Positions 1 to 8,459 of a DNA stretch of 64,000 nucleotides are shown piece by piece. The stretch is from Halorubrum cibi (GTDB lineage Archaea; Halobacteriota; Halobacteria; Halobacteriales; Haloferacaceae). The notes under the pieces were generated by a model that saw only the letters and a program-made list of their open reading frames with translations, was not told the origin of the DNA and did not search any database. Each line of letters opens with the position of its first letter. Positions within the stretch are counted from its first letter, which is position 1. Made by a program: the position numbers and the translations under genes. The stretch is taken from assembly GCF_900182635.1 (NCBI RefSeq), contig NZ_FXTD01000002.1, positions 186,001 to 250,000 on the forward strand. Direction: 5' to 3'.

Positions 1-2202
1 ATGACCGACCGGGAGCGGAACGCCGTCTGGCGCGACGTCACCGCCGAGGTGACGAGCCTCTGGGGGACCAGACAGGTGCGCCAGCGTCGTCCGGAGCCCG
101 AAGACGAGGCCCGAAACGTCCAGTGGTACCTCGAGAACACGCTGTTCGACGTGGTCGGCGACGCCTACGAGGAGTTCGAGGAGACCATCTCGAGCGAGTA
201 CGAGGCCGTAGACTGTCCCAAGCTCTTCGAGTTCCGGTCGTGGGCGGGATCCGACCGCGACGGCAACCCGTTCGTCACGCCCGAGGTGACGGCGGAGACG
301 CTCGAACGGCAACGCGAGATAGCCGTCGAGAAGTATCGGGACCGGTGTAAACGGCTCTCGGCGGTGTTGAGTCAAGACGGGGACCGGTACGCGATAGACG
401 GTCCCCTTCGGGAGTCGCTCGCGGCGGACGCCGAGCGCTTCCCGACCGTGGTGAAGGAGGCCCGCGAGCGGTACCCCGACGAGCCGTACCGTCAGAAGCT
501 GAAGCTGATGCGCGAGCGGCTCGACCGCGTCGACGACGTGCGGCCGGGCGGGTATCCCGACGGCGACGCGTTCCTCGCGGACCTCGAGGTCGTCGCGGAG
601 TCGCTCTCGGTCGACCGCAACGACGCGGTCCGCACCTCGTTCATCGAGCCGCTCCGCCGCCAGGTCGACACGTTCGGGTTCGTCCTCGCGTCGCTCGATC
701 TCAGGGACCACCGCGAGAACCACACCGAGGCGGTCGCCGAGGCGGTCGCGGCCGAGGGCGTCGACTACCGCGAGATGGACGAGGAGGCGCGCACCGACTT
801 CCTCACCGGGGCGATCCTCCAATCCGAGCCCGTCGTCGACGCGGAGGACCCCGGCGACGTCTCGGAGACGACGGAGCGCGTGTTCCGCCGCTTCCGCGAA
901 CTCGCCGACTGGCAGGCGGAGTACGGCACGCAGGCGATAGACACCTACTGTATCTCGATGACGGAGGAGCCGAGCCACGTCCTCGAGGTGCTCTTCTTGG
1001 CCGACCAGGTCGGCGTCGTCTCCCTGCCGGACCACTGCGGACTCGACGTCGTCCCCCTCCTGGAGACGGAGTCCGCGCTCAACGGTGCGGAGCGGATCCT
1101 CGGCACGCTCTTCGAGAACGAGGCGTACGGCACCGCCCTCGAGACCAGAGGGGAGATCCAGGAGGTCATGCTCGGCTACTCCGACTCGAACAAGGAGAAC
1201 GGCTTTCTCGCGGCCAACTGGGACCTCTACAGGAACCAGCGCCGGCTCGCGAGCTTCTGCCGCGAGGAGGAGGTCACCCTCCGGCTGTTCCACGGTCGCG
1301 GCGGGTCCATCTCGCGGGGCGGCGGTCCGATGAACGAGGCGCTGCTCGCGCTCCCGAACGAGACGGTCACGGGTCAGGTGAAGTTCACGGAGCAGGGCGA
1401 GGCGATAGCCGAGAAGTACGCCAACCACCGGATCGCCGAGAGGGAACTCGAGCAGATGCTCGACGCGCAGATCCGCGCCCGCCACGAGGCCGACGAGGAG
1501 CCGACGGAGGACGTTCCAGACGAGTGGGTGGACGCGATGGAGACGATGGTGCCGGCCGCTCGAAGCGCCTACCGCGATCTGCTAAACGCCGACGGATTCG
1601 TCTCCTACTTCGGACAGGCGACGCCGATCTCCGTCGTCGAAGACCTCAATCTCGGTTCCCGGCCCGCCTCCCGAAGTGGGGAGCGAACCGTCGAGGACCT
1701 CCGGGCGATCCCGTGGGTGTTCTCGTGGACGCAGACCCGGCTCATCCTCCCCGGCTGGTACGCGCTGGGGACCGGGCTCGACGCCTATCTCGAGGACGCG
1801 GGAGAGGAGGCCGGCTTAGAGACGCTCCGGGAGATGTACGAGGAGTGGCCGTTCTTCCGGACGACCCTCGACAACGCCGCGCTCGCGCTCGCGCGAACGG
1901 AGCCGGAGATCGCCGCGGAGTACGCCGACCTGGCCGATGACGACCTCCGCGAGAGGTTCTTCCCGAAGCTCGTCGAGGAGTACGAACGCGGGCGTGAACT
2001 CGTGCTCGCGATCAGCGATCGCGACGAACTCGTCCGGCGCGAGTGGCTCGCGGAAAGCCTCGATCGGCGGAACCCCTACGTCGACCCGCTCAACCTGCTC
2101 CAGGTCGACCTGCTCGGCCGGACTCATCGGACCGAAGCGGAGGAACGGACCCTCAGACTCACCGTCAACGGGATCGCGGCCGGAATGAAGAACACCGGTT
2201 GA
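1..2202 (+). CDS. ppc: Phosphoenolpyruvate carboxylase, C-terminal 733 residues (5' end outside window)
   Basis: Catalyses PEP plus bicarbonate to oxaloacetate, the anaplerotic feed into the TCA cycle; cytosolic. Visible family motifs are SWAGSDRDGNP (about residues 80-90 of the visible part), SLDLRDH (231-237), GYSDSNKENG (392-401), FHGRGGSISRGGG (430-442, the Gly-rich active-site loop) and the conserved C-terminus MKNTG. The usual length is near 880-900 residues, so about 150-170 N-terminal residues, including the first catalytic His, lie upstream. The ATG at position 1 is almost certainly an internal Met, because strong homology begins at once without a recognisable N-terminus. The downstream gap (2203-2380) carries only a short inverted repeat. 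Confidence 0.95.
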   Translation: MTDRERNAVWRDVTAEVTSLWGTRQVRQRRPEPEDEARNVQWYLENTLFDVVGDAYEEFEETISSEYEAVDCPKLFEFRSWAGSDRDGNPFVTPEVTAETLERQREIAVEKYRDRCKRLSAVLSQDGDRYAIDGPLRESLAADAERFPTVVKEARERYPDEPYRQKLKLMRERLDRVDDVRPGGYPDGDAFLADLEVVAESLSVDRNDAVRTSFIEPLRRQVDTFGFVLASLDLRDHRENHTEAVAEAVAAEGVDYREMDEEARTDFLTGAILQSEPVVDAEDPGDVSETTERVFRRFRELADWQAEYGTQAIDTYCISMTEEPSHVLEVLFLADQVGVVSLPDHCGLDVVPLLETESALNGAERILGTLFENEAYGTALETRGEIQEVMLGYSDSNKENGFLAANWDLYRNQRRLASFCREEEVTLRLFHGRGGSISRGGGPMNEALLALPNETVTGQVKFTEQGEAIAEKYANHRIAERELEQMLDAQIRARHEADEEPTEDVPDEWVDAMETMVPAARSAYRDLLNADGFVSYFGQATPISVVEDLNLGSRPASRSGERTVEDLRAIPWVFSWTQTRLILPGWYALGTGLDAYLEDAGEEAGLETLREMYEEWPFFRTTLDNAALALARTEPEIAAEYADLADDDLRERFFPKLVEEYERGRELVLAISDRDELVRREWLAESLDRRNPYVDPLNLLQVDLLGRTHRTEAEERTLRLTVNGIAAGMKNTG

Positions 2203-2223
2203 CGTCTCCTCTCACGGTAGTCG

Positions 2224-2237
2224 CCGGATCTCCGGCC
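2224..2237. terminator. Short inverted repeat after ppc
   Basis: The sequence gccgga-tc-tccggc is a perfect 6-base inverted repeat with a 2-base centre, about 20 bases after the ppc stop. It is followed by an AT-rich stretch (2240-2273). It may contribute to 3'-end formation for ppc. No T-tract follows directly, so the assignment is tentative. The remaining gap up to the S19e stop at 2381 shows no convincing gene. Confidence 0.3.
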
Positions 2238-2380
2238 AGTAGTATATTCGATATAGCAGTATGAAGTATACACACCGATCAAGTTCCGAGCGACGGTTCC
2301 ACGCCGCGGGACGAAGGAGGCCGACGAGCCGGAGGCTCACGGCGAGACGAACGGACGAAAACGGAGAGAAGAAAGCGAAC

Positions 2381-2836
2381 TCAGGCGTAGCGTTCGAGTT
2401 CCGGCCGGTCGAGGTTCTCGAAGACCTCGCTCGCGACTTCCGAGAGGAACGCCTCGCCCTCGTCGGACACTCGGCGACCCTCGCCGGCGGCGGTGGTGAC
2501 GAGTCCCTCCTCCTCGAGCGCCTGAAGCGACGCGCGGATGAGCTTGCGGGAGCCGCTCTCGTGCTCGCCGGGACGAACGATGTATCGGTTGGAGCCGCGC
2601 TTCTTCGAGCCGTACTCGGTGGCGAGCCGTTCGATGCCGATCGGCTCGTTCTGGGCGACCTTGCGGAGGAGGCTCGCCGAGCGGACGTACCAGAAGTCGT
2701 CCTGCTCGGGCGGGAGCTCCTTGCCCGCGCCGGTCTTGGTGAACTCCACCCAATCGGGCTCGTCGATCCGGTCCTCGAGTCGCGCCGCGACGGCCTCGAT
2801 GAGGGCGTCCGCCGGCACGTCGTAGATGGTTACCAT
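2381..2836 (-). CDS. rps19e: 30S ribosomal protein S19e
   Basis: Archaeal/eukaryotic-type small-subunit protein that binds 16S rRNA near the head and is needed for 30S maturation. The 151-residue product starts MVTIYDVPAD and contains the S19e hallmarks WVEFTKTGAGKELPP (about 28-42), WYVRSASLLRK (46-56) and the SKKRGSNRY segment. The ATG at 2836 was chosen over an in-frame Met 12 codons upstream because family members begin with this MVTIYDV sequence and there is no upstream homology. Downstream on the minus strand the DNA becomes pyrimidine-rich with short T runs, a plausible archaeal terminator. The gene lies about 100 bases downstream of HMG-CoA synthase on the same strand. Confidence 0.95.
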   Translation of the reverse strand: MVTIYDVPADALIEAVAARLEDRIDEPDWVEFTKTGAGKELPPEQDDFWYVRSASLLRKVAQNEPIGIERLATEYGSKKRGSNRYIVRPGEHESGSRKLIRASLQALEEEGLVTTAAGEGRRVSDEGEAFLSEVASEVFENLDRPELERYA

Positions 2837-2939
2837 TAGGGGAGAATTCAGCCCAAGGTCGTTTAAACCCATCGTATTCGAGAGCCGTCGTGTGAGCCGT
2901 TTTCACGGAGAACGGGGAAGACGATGGCTCGCCGGGACG

Positions 2940-4283
2940 TTACTCGACGTACTCGTATTTCCGCTCGTTCATCCGGCCCCAGCCGGTAAAGACGAACTCG
3001 GCTTCGGGAGCGGTGAACTCCTCGATCTCGCGGTCGAGGTCCTTGTCGTACTCGTGGATGTCGTGGACGTCCTCGTACTCCTCCCACGAGAGGTCGTATC
3101 GGTCCTCGAGTTGGTCGTCGATGTCGAGCGCGTCGACTTCCGAACGCCACCCCTCACGGACCGTCTCGGCGTGGATCTCGGCCTGCGCGCCGGAGCCGTA
3201 GGAGGCGACGAGCAGCGTCTCCCCGACGAAGTCGCGGTCGCGCTCGAGCGCGTCGCGCAGGGCGCTCACGCGGGCGACGTGAACGGAGGACGTGTACCAG
3301 TTGCCGACCTCTCGGGAGAGCCCCAGCGTCGGCTCGACGGCGTCGTCGTACCACGTCCGGTACTGCTCCGTCGTCTTCAGCTCGTCCATGTACTCGCGGA
3401 TCGCCTCCTCGTAGGCCTCGCGGTCGTCGTACTCGTCCTCGCGCGGCTGGCGGCCGATCTCGCCGGCGAGGTCGTCCTCGTACTCGGTGTCGCGGATCAC
3501 GTGGCGGTACGCGAGCAGGGCGGCCTTCCGGACCATCCCCGGGAACGGGGTGTGGAACGGGGCGTACGCGAAGTCGTCGAGCTCGATCTTCCCCGCGACC
3601 GACTCGTAGTCCTCGAGCGCCTCGCGCATTCGCGAGAGGTACACCTTCATCGAGCGCTTGCCGTCGACGCTGGGGAACTGCTGGTTCGGCTTCAGGAAGT
3701 CCGTCTCGTCCTTCGAGCCGTACCCCTGGTCGTTCGAGAGCTCAACGAGGTTCGGGTCCTCGGCGATGAGCATCGCGACCGCGCCAGCGCCCTGGGTCGC
3801 CTCGCCGGGGTCGCCGCGGGCGTACAGCGCGGTGTCGGTCGCGATCACGAGCGCCGCCCGGCCGCGGTTCCGCCCCGCTCGGATCCAGTTGTACGCGTCG
3901 TCGACGGCCTGCGTGCCGGCGACGCAGGCGAACTTGCGCTCGCCCTTGTTGGCGTGGACGAAGTCGCCGTCGTACACCTTCTCCAGACAGCCCGCGATGT
4001 ACGTCGAGACGGGCTTCGAGTGGTCGAACGCGGACTCCGTGGCGACGTCGATCCGCCCGATGTCGTCGGGCTCAAGCCCCTTGCGGTCCATTAGGCGCTT
4101 GGCCGCATTCGCGCCCATGGTGACGATGTCCTCGTAGACGTCCGGGAACGAGGAGTTCGTGAGCCCCAGCCCCTTCGTGTACTTCTCCGGGTCGTCGCCC
4201 TTCTGCGGGGCGAACGTGCCCGGCAAGTCGAGTTTGAGCTTTCCGGATCGGATCTCGATGGCGTCGATCCCCACTGCGGTCAT
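2940..4283 (-). CDS. hmgB: Hydroxymethylglutaryl-CoA synthase
   Basis: Condenses acetyl-CoA with acetoacetyl-CoA to HMG-CoA, the first committed step of the archaeal mevalonate pathway that supplies isoprenoid lipids and carotenoids. The protein has 447 residues. It shows the thiolase-fold catalytic set: Glu about 83 in VATESAFDHSKP, nucleophilic Cys about 120 in GERKFACVAGTQA and His about 244 in APFHTPFPGMVRKA. The start ATG at 4283 gives the typical MTAVGIDAIEIR N-terminus. A weak TATA-like cataag lies about 25 bases upstream, consistent with a leaderless transcript. HMG-CoA reductase is in the same window at 28.6 kb but not in the same operon. Confidence 0.96.
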   Translation of the reverse strand: MTAVGIDAIEIRSGKLKLDLPGTFAPQKGDDPEKYTKGLGLTNSSFPDVYEDIVTMGANAAKRLMDRKGLEPDDIGRIDVATESAFDHSKPVSTYIAGCLEKVYDGDFVHANKGERKFACVAGTQAVDDAYNWIRAGRNRGRAALVIATDTALYARGDPGEATQGAGAVAMLIAEDPNLVELSNDQGYGSKDETDFLKPNQQFPSVDGKRSMKVYLSRMREALEDYESVAGKIELDDFAYAPFHTPFPGMVRKAALLAYRHVIRDTEYEDDLAGEIGRQPREDEYDDREAYEEAIREYMDELKTTEQYRTWYDDAVEPTLGLSREVGNWYTSSVHVARVSALRDALERDRDFVGETLLVASYGSGAQAEIHAETVREGWRSEVDALDIDDQLEDRYDLSWEEYEDVHDIHEYDKDLDREIEEFTAPEAEFVFTGWGRMNERKYEYVE

Positions 4284-4356
4284 GGACGGTCGTTCACGAG
4301 GTGGGCTTATGGGTGTGTCGATAGGGTGTTACGTCGGTTGTCGAATATTGGCGATG

Positions 4357-6909
4357 CTAATAATTCTCGTTCACGTACGTGGAACAGGCCTGCCCGTTGA
4401 TCGTAGAACTCTGACCACAACTGATGTCGCCGGCAGTGTCAACGAATACATCGCCTCCGATGGTGCTCGACTGGCCGAGAGAGACTTGGCCATCAGTGGT
4501 CACGCTTCCCTGAACGGTAGCCTGCTGTCCGACGGTCACGTCGCTGCCGGCGACAACATCGCCTCTGACATCCGAGTTCTGTCCGAGCGTCACCGCTCCG
4601 TTGCTCGTGAGGGTTCCACCCACTTCCGAACGGAGATTCATCGTCACGTCACCTCGTACATCGATTCCGCCTCCGACGACCGCATCTTGGCCGACGGTCA
4701 TCGATCCGCCGCTCGTGACGGTTCCGTCCACCTCCGAACGAAGATTCAGTGTGACATCTCCGTTCGCATCGATCCCCCCTCCGACGACCGCATCTTGGCC
4801 GACGGTCATCGATCCGCCGCTCGTGACGGTTCCGTCCACCTCCGAACGAAGATTCAGTGTGACATCTCCGTTCGCACCCGCATTCCCCTCAATGACACCG
4901 TCCTGTGCGACAGTTAGCGAACCCGTGGAAAAGAGGTTTCCATTAACGGTACCGCTCACGGATCGATCTCCGGCTGTGGACGCGATGCCGAACGTGGTTG
5001 ATGTCGTCGTCCCAGTGGCTGGGTGTTCAAATATGACATCATACTGTTCACCCGCGATATCACCGGTATTCACGCTGTTAACGGTGATTTGTATTTGGGT
5101 TCCACCCGGATCACCGCCCGATCCCGCAGTATAGACTACCTCCGCATTGGGGCCACCAGCAGATATCTCGGCAGTTCCCGTCCCGGAGTCCACCGTCACG
5201 GTTGCGCTGTTGTATTGGATCTCACGACTGCCCGGAGGACCAGCACCGTCCTGCGGATCATCGAGGTTGATCACTACTTCCTCGCCCTCTGCTAGGTCAC
5301 CGTTCAACGAGAAGGTGAACGTCTGGCTCTCAGTATTTGAATTTTCGACCATATTCGAGACAAAGACTGAGATGAACTCAGTGATCTGCTCTCCGTTGGT
5401 AGGTTCGGTAATCGTCAGACTGGCAGTTCCGACCTCCGATTCATCAGTCCAGCGACCGCTAGCATCCTGACCGCGAACGGTCAGATCGTACTCACCAACT
5501 TCCCAAGAGTCAGTGGAAACGGTTTCAAATAAAGTATATACACGCCCAGTAGTGTCAGGATCCTCAGTAATTGAGATAGGATATGATGTTCCGTTCTCGT
5601 GTTCGGCAATGATTTCTGCGGCTTGAATGGGAGTCCCACTTCGAATCAATGATCTCTGTCCAACACTACTTATCGTAGCGGTGAGATCAAACGGTTCTCC
5701 ACGTGAGATGTTCACTGGAGAAATCATTGTATTGTTTACTTTTGGACCCGAAACGTTTCCTCCCATCTCAGATGTCTCTGGAGAGATAACGATTCTCTCG
5801 TAATCTTTTCCGCCCGCACCATCAGCGCCAACACCATTTATAGTGAATACTGTTCCACTCTCGGAACGAATCCGGCCGTTTGAATCTGTCTGAAGCGTCT
5901 GCTCGGGAGCTACAGAGTTCGTACTGTCATAAACATTCACTGTCGCATCCGTAACCGGATTATTATATCGATCACGAACTTCGATGATGGTGGTCCCACT
6001 TTCCGGAATTCGTACGATGTATCCGTTCGATTCGTCTTCAACGGAGATCTCGGAACCAACACCAACCTTCCCAATCCTGAGTTCGTACGATTCAGCGTTG
6101 ATTGTCAGTCGAATGTTATCGTTCGAGGTTATGCTAGCAGTACCGTTGTCAATCCGATCATCCCATTCGTTTGTAAGTCGAGCGAGTTGCTGATCTTCGG
6201 AGATACTCGTTGGAAGAACGATCTCTAATGGTTCTGTAGGGTCTTCTCGCGTCAGTGTGACTGTTCGTTGACTCGCTGAGAGGGTCCTTGGATCGATAGT
6301 CTGCTGATCAATACCGTTCTCCGAGAGTTCTCCATCAAGCAGTGGGATCATCACGACACGCTGTTCATTACGAACTATCGACTGTCCGGAGCGTCCGAGT
6401 GCGGTTTCATCGAATTCCGCAACGACGAGAGAATGCTCATATAGCAGATTCGGACTTCCTTGGATCTCGTTATAGTTCGCCGAATATCGAATCAAGCTGG
6501 TGTTGAATGTGAGGTTTCCGGCGTCGTTGTTCGGCCCATTTGTCCAGAAACTCTCCGTATTCCCGTCTTCGGTTACGTCAGCGTTCTCGATCCGTAGCTC
6601 ACGTGAGTCACTCGTTGATAACGATCCCGAGACAGGTGGTGGATTCAAAAAGAACGTCCGGGGTGGATATCGAGTCCCCAATTGAAGTGAGACGGGTCTC
6701 GAATCACCGATCGTGCTGGCAGACAACAAGGAATTTCGCAACTCTAAGAATTCACCTTCCACCTGCTGGCTGTGTTCGAATTCGATCTCCTCGTTCTCCA
6801 TCGGCACGAATTGGACCTGATACGTCGCCATCGCGAGGATCAGGAAGCCGAAGAGGATCACCGTCCCCACCACGACCGACTGGCCCCGACGGTCGTGTCT
6901 GAAACTCAT
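4357..6909 (-). CDS. Pilin-like/membrane-anchored surface protein with C-terminal bactofilin-like repeats
   Basis: The 850-residue protein starts with RHDRRGQSVVVGTVILFGF, a charged stretch, a Gly-Gln that resembles a class III (type IV pilin-like) cleavage site, then one hydrophobic helix (about residues 10-30). A long Ser/Thr-rich extracellular-type region follows, with Ig-like segments (about 270-560). The C-terminal 200 residues are Gly-Asp-Val-Thr beta-solenoid repeats of the polymer-forming (bactofilin/halofilin-like) type. Three consecutive repeats have a 36-residue period, and two are nearly identical at DNA level. The gene is much AT-richer than its neighbours (24 of 60 bases G/C at 5521-5580). 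The ATG at 6909 sits about 25 bases from a TATA box. Likely exported and membrane-anchored; function unknown. Combining a pilin-type anchor with bactofilin-like repeats is unusual. Confidence 0.75.
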   Translation of the reverse strand: MSFRHDRRGQSVVVGTVILFGFLILAMATYQVQFVPMENEEIEFEHSQQVEGEFLELRNSLLSASTIGDSRPVSLQLGTRYPPRTFFLNPPPVSGSLSTSDSRELRIENADVTEDGNTESFWTNGPNNDAGNLTFNTSLIRYSANYNEIQGSPNLLYEHSLVVAEFDETALGRSGQSIVRNEQRVVMIPLLDGELSENGIDQQTIDPRTLSASQRTVTLTREDPTEPLEIVLPTSISEDQQLARLTNEWDDRIDNGTASITSNDNIRLTINAESYELRIGKVGVGSEISVEDESNGYIVRIPESGTTIIEVRDRYNNPVTDATVNVYDSTNSVAPEQTLQTDSNGRIRSESGTVFTINGVGADGAGGKDYERIVISPETSEMGGNVSGPKVNNTMISPVNISRGEPFDLTATISSVGQRSLIRSGTPIQAAEIIAEHENGTSYPISITEDPDTTGRVYTLFETVSTDSWEVGEYDLTVRGQDASGRWTDESEVGTASLTITEPTNGEQITEFISVFVSNMVENSNTESQTFTFSLNGDLAEGEEVVINLDDPQDGAGPPGSREIQYNSATVTVDSGTGTAEISAGGPNAEVVYTAGSGGDPGGTQIQITVNSVNTGDIAGEQYDVIFEHPATGTTTSTTFGIASTAGDRSVSGTVNGNLFSTGSLTVAQDGVIEGNAGANGDVTLNLRSEVDGTVTSGGSMTVGQDAVVGGGIDANGDVTLNLRSEVDGTVTSGGSMTVGQDAVVGGGIDVRGDVTMNLRSEVGGTLTSNGAVTLGQNSDVRGDVVAGSDVTVGQQATVQGSVTTDGQVSLGQSSTIGGDVFVDTAGDISCGQSSTINGQACSTYVNENY
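4562..4896 (-). repeat. Three tandem 108-base (36-residue) repeats, two with a 99-base identical core
   Basis: The C-terminal coding part of the pilin/bactofilin-like gene contains consecutive 108-base units beginning at about 4573, 4681 and 4789. Units two and three share a perfectly identical run of about 99 bases (4670-4768 and 4778-4876); unit one is a diverged copy. The repeat encodes a 36-residue beta-solenoid unit with the pattern GDVTLNLRSEVDG then GGSMTVGQDAVVGGG. Near-perfect identity implies a recent duplication or ongoing homogenisation, so copy number may vary between strains. Confidence 0.9.
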
Positions 6910-6930
6910 TGCCCACCCTGGGTCGCGAAT

Positions 6931-6940
6931 ACTTATAAAA
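6931..6940 (-). promoter_or_regulatory. TATA box of the pilin/bactofilin-like gene
   Basis: On the minus strand the sequence reads ttttataagt, centred about 26 bases before the ATG at 6909. This is the spacing expected for a haloarchaeal leaderless transcript. It supports choosing 6909 as the start rather than the more distal in-frame Met at 7032. Confidence 0.6.
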
Positions 6941-7135
6941 TCCCGCAGCCGCGCCTCACGCGTGATAACCACTCTCGGTACGACACCTCGACTCGATTCG
7001 GTCGGCACCGATCCGGCCGATCCGCCGATCATACATTCTATATCGGTATATCAAATCTCGATCCGATCGTGATCGCGGGCATGATCCCCGCCGAGTACCG
7101 GGTCGTTTTTGCGCGCGGCGAGTGTCTCCGGTCGT

Positions 7136-7861
7136 ATGGCGAAACAGCCGCACCTGCTGGTGGAGGAGGGCGACGTCCACGAGATCGCGATCGTGCCGGG
7201 CGACCCCGGCCGCGTCGACCGGATCGCGGACCTGTGTGACGACAGCGAACTCGTCGCCGAAAACCGCGAGTACAAGGTCGTCAACGCGAGCTACGAGGGC
7301 GTCGACCTCACGATCTGCTCGACCGGGATCGGCTGTCCCTCCGCGGCCATCGCCGTCGAGGAACTCTCGCGCGTCGGCGTCGAGACGTTCCTCCGGTGTG
7401 GCACCTGCGGCGCGCTCCAAGCCGACATGGAGGTCGGCGACATGGTCGTCGCGACCGGCGCGGCCAAGGAGGAGGGGACGAGCAAGCGCTACGAGTCCGT
7501 CGAGTACCCGGCGGTCCCGGACTACGACGTGCTCTCCGCGCTCGTCGACGGCGCGGAGGCGAACGGCGAGGAGGTCCACGTCGGCCCCATCGTCTCCGAC
7601 GACGCCTTCTACAACGAGAGCGACGAGTACGTCGTCGACTGGGAGGACGCGAACCTGCTGGCGATCGAGATGGAGGCCGCGACGGTCTTCTCGCTCGCCC
7701 GCCGGAAGGGCCTCGCCGCCGGCGCGATCTGTACCGTCGACGGCAACCTCGTCGCGGGAACCCAGAAGGGCGCCGACTCCGATGACGAACTCCCCGAGAA
7801 GGCGAGAGACAACGTCGAGCGCGCGATCCGAATCACGCTCGAGGCGGTCACCGCGCTGTAG
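7136..7861 (+). CDS. udp: Uridine phosphorylase (nucleoside phosphorylase family)
   Basis: Phosphorolyses uridine to uracil and ribose 1-phosphate (pyrimidine salvage); cytosolic. The 241-residue product has the PNP/UDP family signature: phosphate-binding VPGDPGRVDRIA (about 19-30), GIGCPSAAIAVEEL (about 69-82), LRCGTCGALQ and the nucleoside-binding EMEAATVFSLA (about 180-190). The start at 7136 (MAKQPHLLVEEGDVHEIA) gives the family N-terminus; an upstream in-frame Met adds nine residues without homology. It converges with the UPF0179 gene, leaving only 6 bases between the stops. Substrate specificity (uridine versus other nucleosides) is inferred from similarity. Confidence 0.9.
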   Translation: MAKQPHLLVEEGDVHEIAIVPGDPGRVDRIADLCDDSELVAENREYKVVNASYEGVDLTICSTGIGCPSAAIAVEELSRVGVETFLRCGTCGALQADMEVGDMVVATGAAKEEGTSKRYESVEYPAVPDYDVLSALVDGAEANGEEVHVGPIVSDDAFYNESDEYVVDWEDANLLAIEMEAATVFSLARRKGLAAGAICTVDGNLVAGTQKGADSDDELPEKARDNVERAIRITLEAVTAL

Positions 7862-7867
7862 CGGGGA

Positions 7868-8317
7868 TCACTCCTCCTCGGCTTTGAACTCCACGAGCGT
7901 CAGCTCCCGGTCGAGCGCGCAGGAGTCGTGCGGCGGGTCCCCGAGCACCCGCTCGATCCGGCGCTCCTCGTCGAAGTCCGCCCCGTCGGGGACGCAGTAC
8001 TCGTGGCTCGGGCACTCGGTGTGCGGACACGGTCCCGCGAGCGACGCCCGGCTCCCGGCGTACGCGCCCTTCGAGGGGACGTTGGCGGGGACCGGCGCGG
8101 GCTCGACCTCGACCGCGCGGACGCCGGCGTCGTGGACGGCGCAGTCGAGCGTCTGCGCGTTCTCGCGCACGTCCGTGACCCGGTACCGGGTCCCGACCGA
8201 GAGGTTGAGACACTGGCTCCGGTAGGGACAGCCCGCGCAGTCGGGCGACTCCCCCTCGTAAACGAACTCGCGGCCGGCGTCCGCGAGCCGCGAGCCGATG
8301 AGCGTGACCGTGGGCAT
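7868..8317 (-). CDS. UPF0179 family protein, cysteine-rich
   Basis: A 149-residue archaeal conserved protein of unknown function. It has eight cysteines: CAGCPYRSQC (about 27-36), a single Cys near 59, CPHTECPSHEYC (about 98-109) and one near 133. The paired spacing suggests metal or Fe-S binding, which is inference. The family is widespread in archaea. The ATG at 8317 gives MPTVTLIGSRLA, the usual start. It lies back-to-back with tmcA, whose start at 8460 is divergent, so the 142-base gap should hold both promoters. Confidence 0.85.
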   Translation of the reverse strand: MPTVTLIGSRLADAGREFVYEGESPDCAGCPYRSQCLNLSVGTRYRVTDVRENAQTLDCAVHDAGVRAVEVEPAPVPANVPSKGAYAGSRASLAGPCPHTECPSHEYCVPDGADFDEERRIERVLGDPPHDSCALDRELTLVEFKAEEE

Positions 8318-8459
8318 GGTCGGAGAGAAGGCCCCCGGCGTCGTAAGCGTCCCGCCTCAGCGGAAGCCTCCCCTCGGCGGAGACGACGACGGTCGTCTCC
8401 CACGCCGACCGCGATCCGGAAGGCAACACACATCCCCCGCGCCCGAGAAGGGCCGTCGA

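Noticed and set aside
1-3. ATG at window position 1 as the true start of ppc
   Set aside because: Homology to the PEP carboxylase interior begins at once and about 150-170 family residues are missing, so it is an internal Met at the window edge.
2261-2839. 192-codon plus-strand frame opposite rps19e
   Set aside because: It is a shadow of the S19e gene; composition and position fit an antisense frame of GC-rich DNA, and no family features are present.
2826-4094. 422-codon plus-strand frame opposite HMG-CoA synthase
   Set aside because: Val/Leu/Arg-rich antisense shadow of the HMG-CoA synthase gene.
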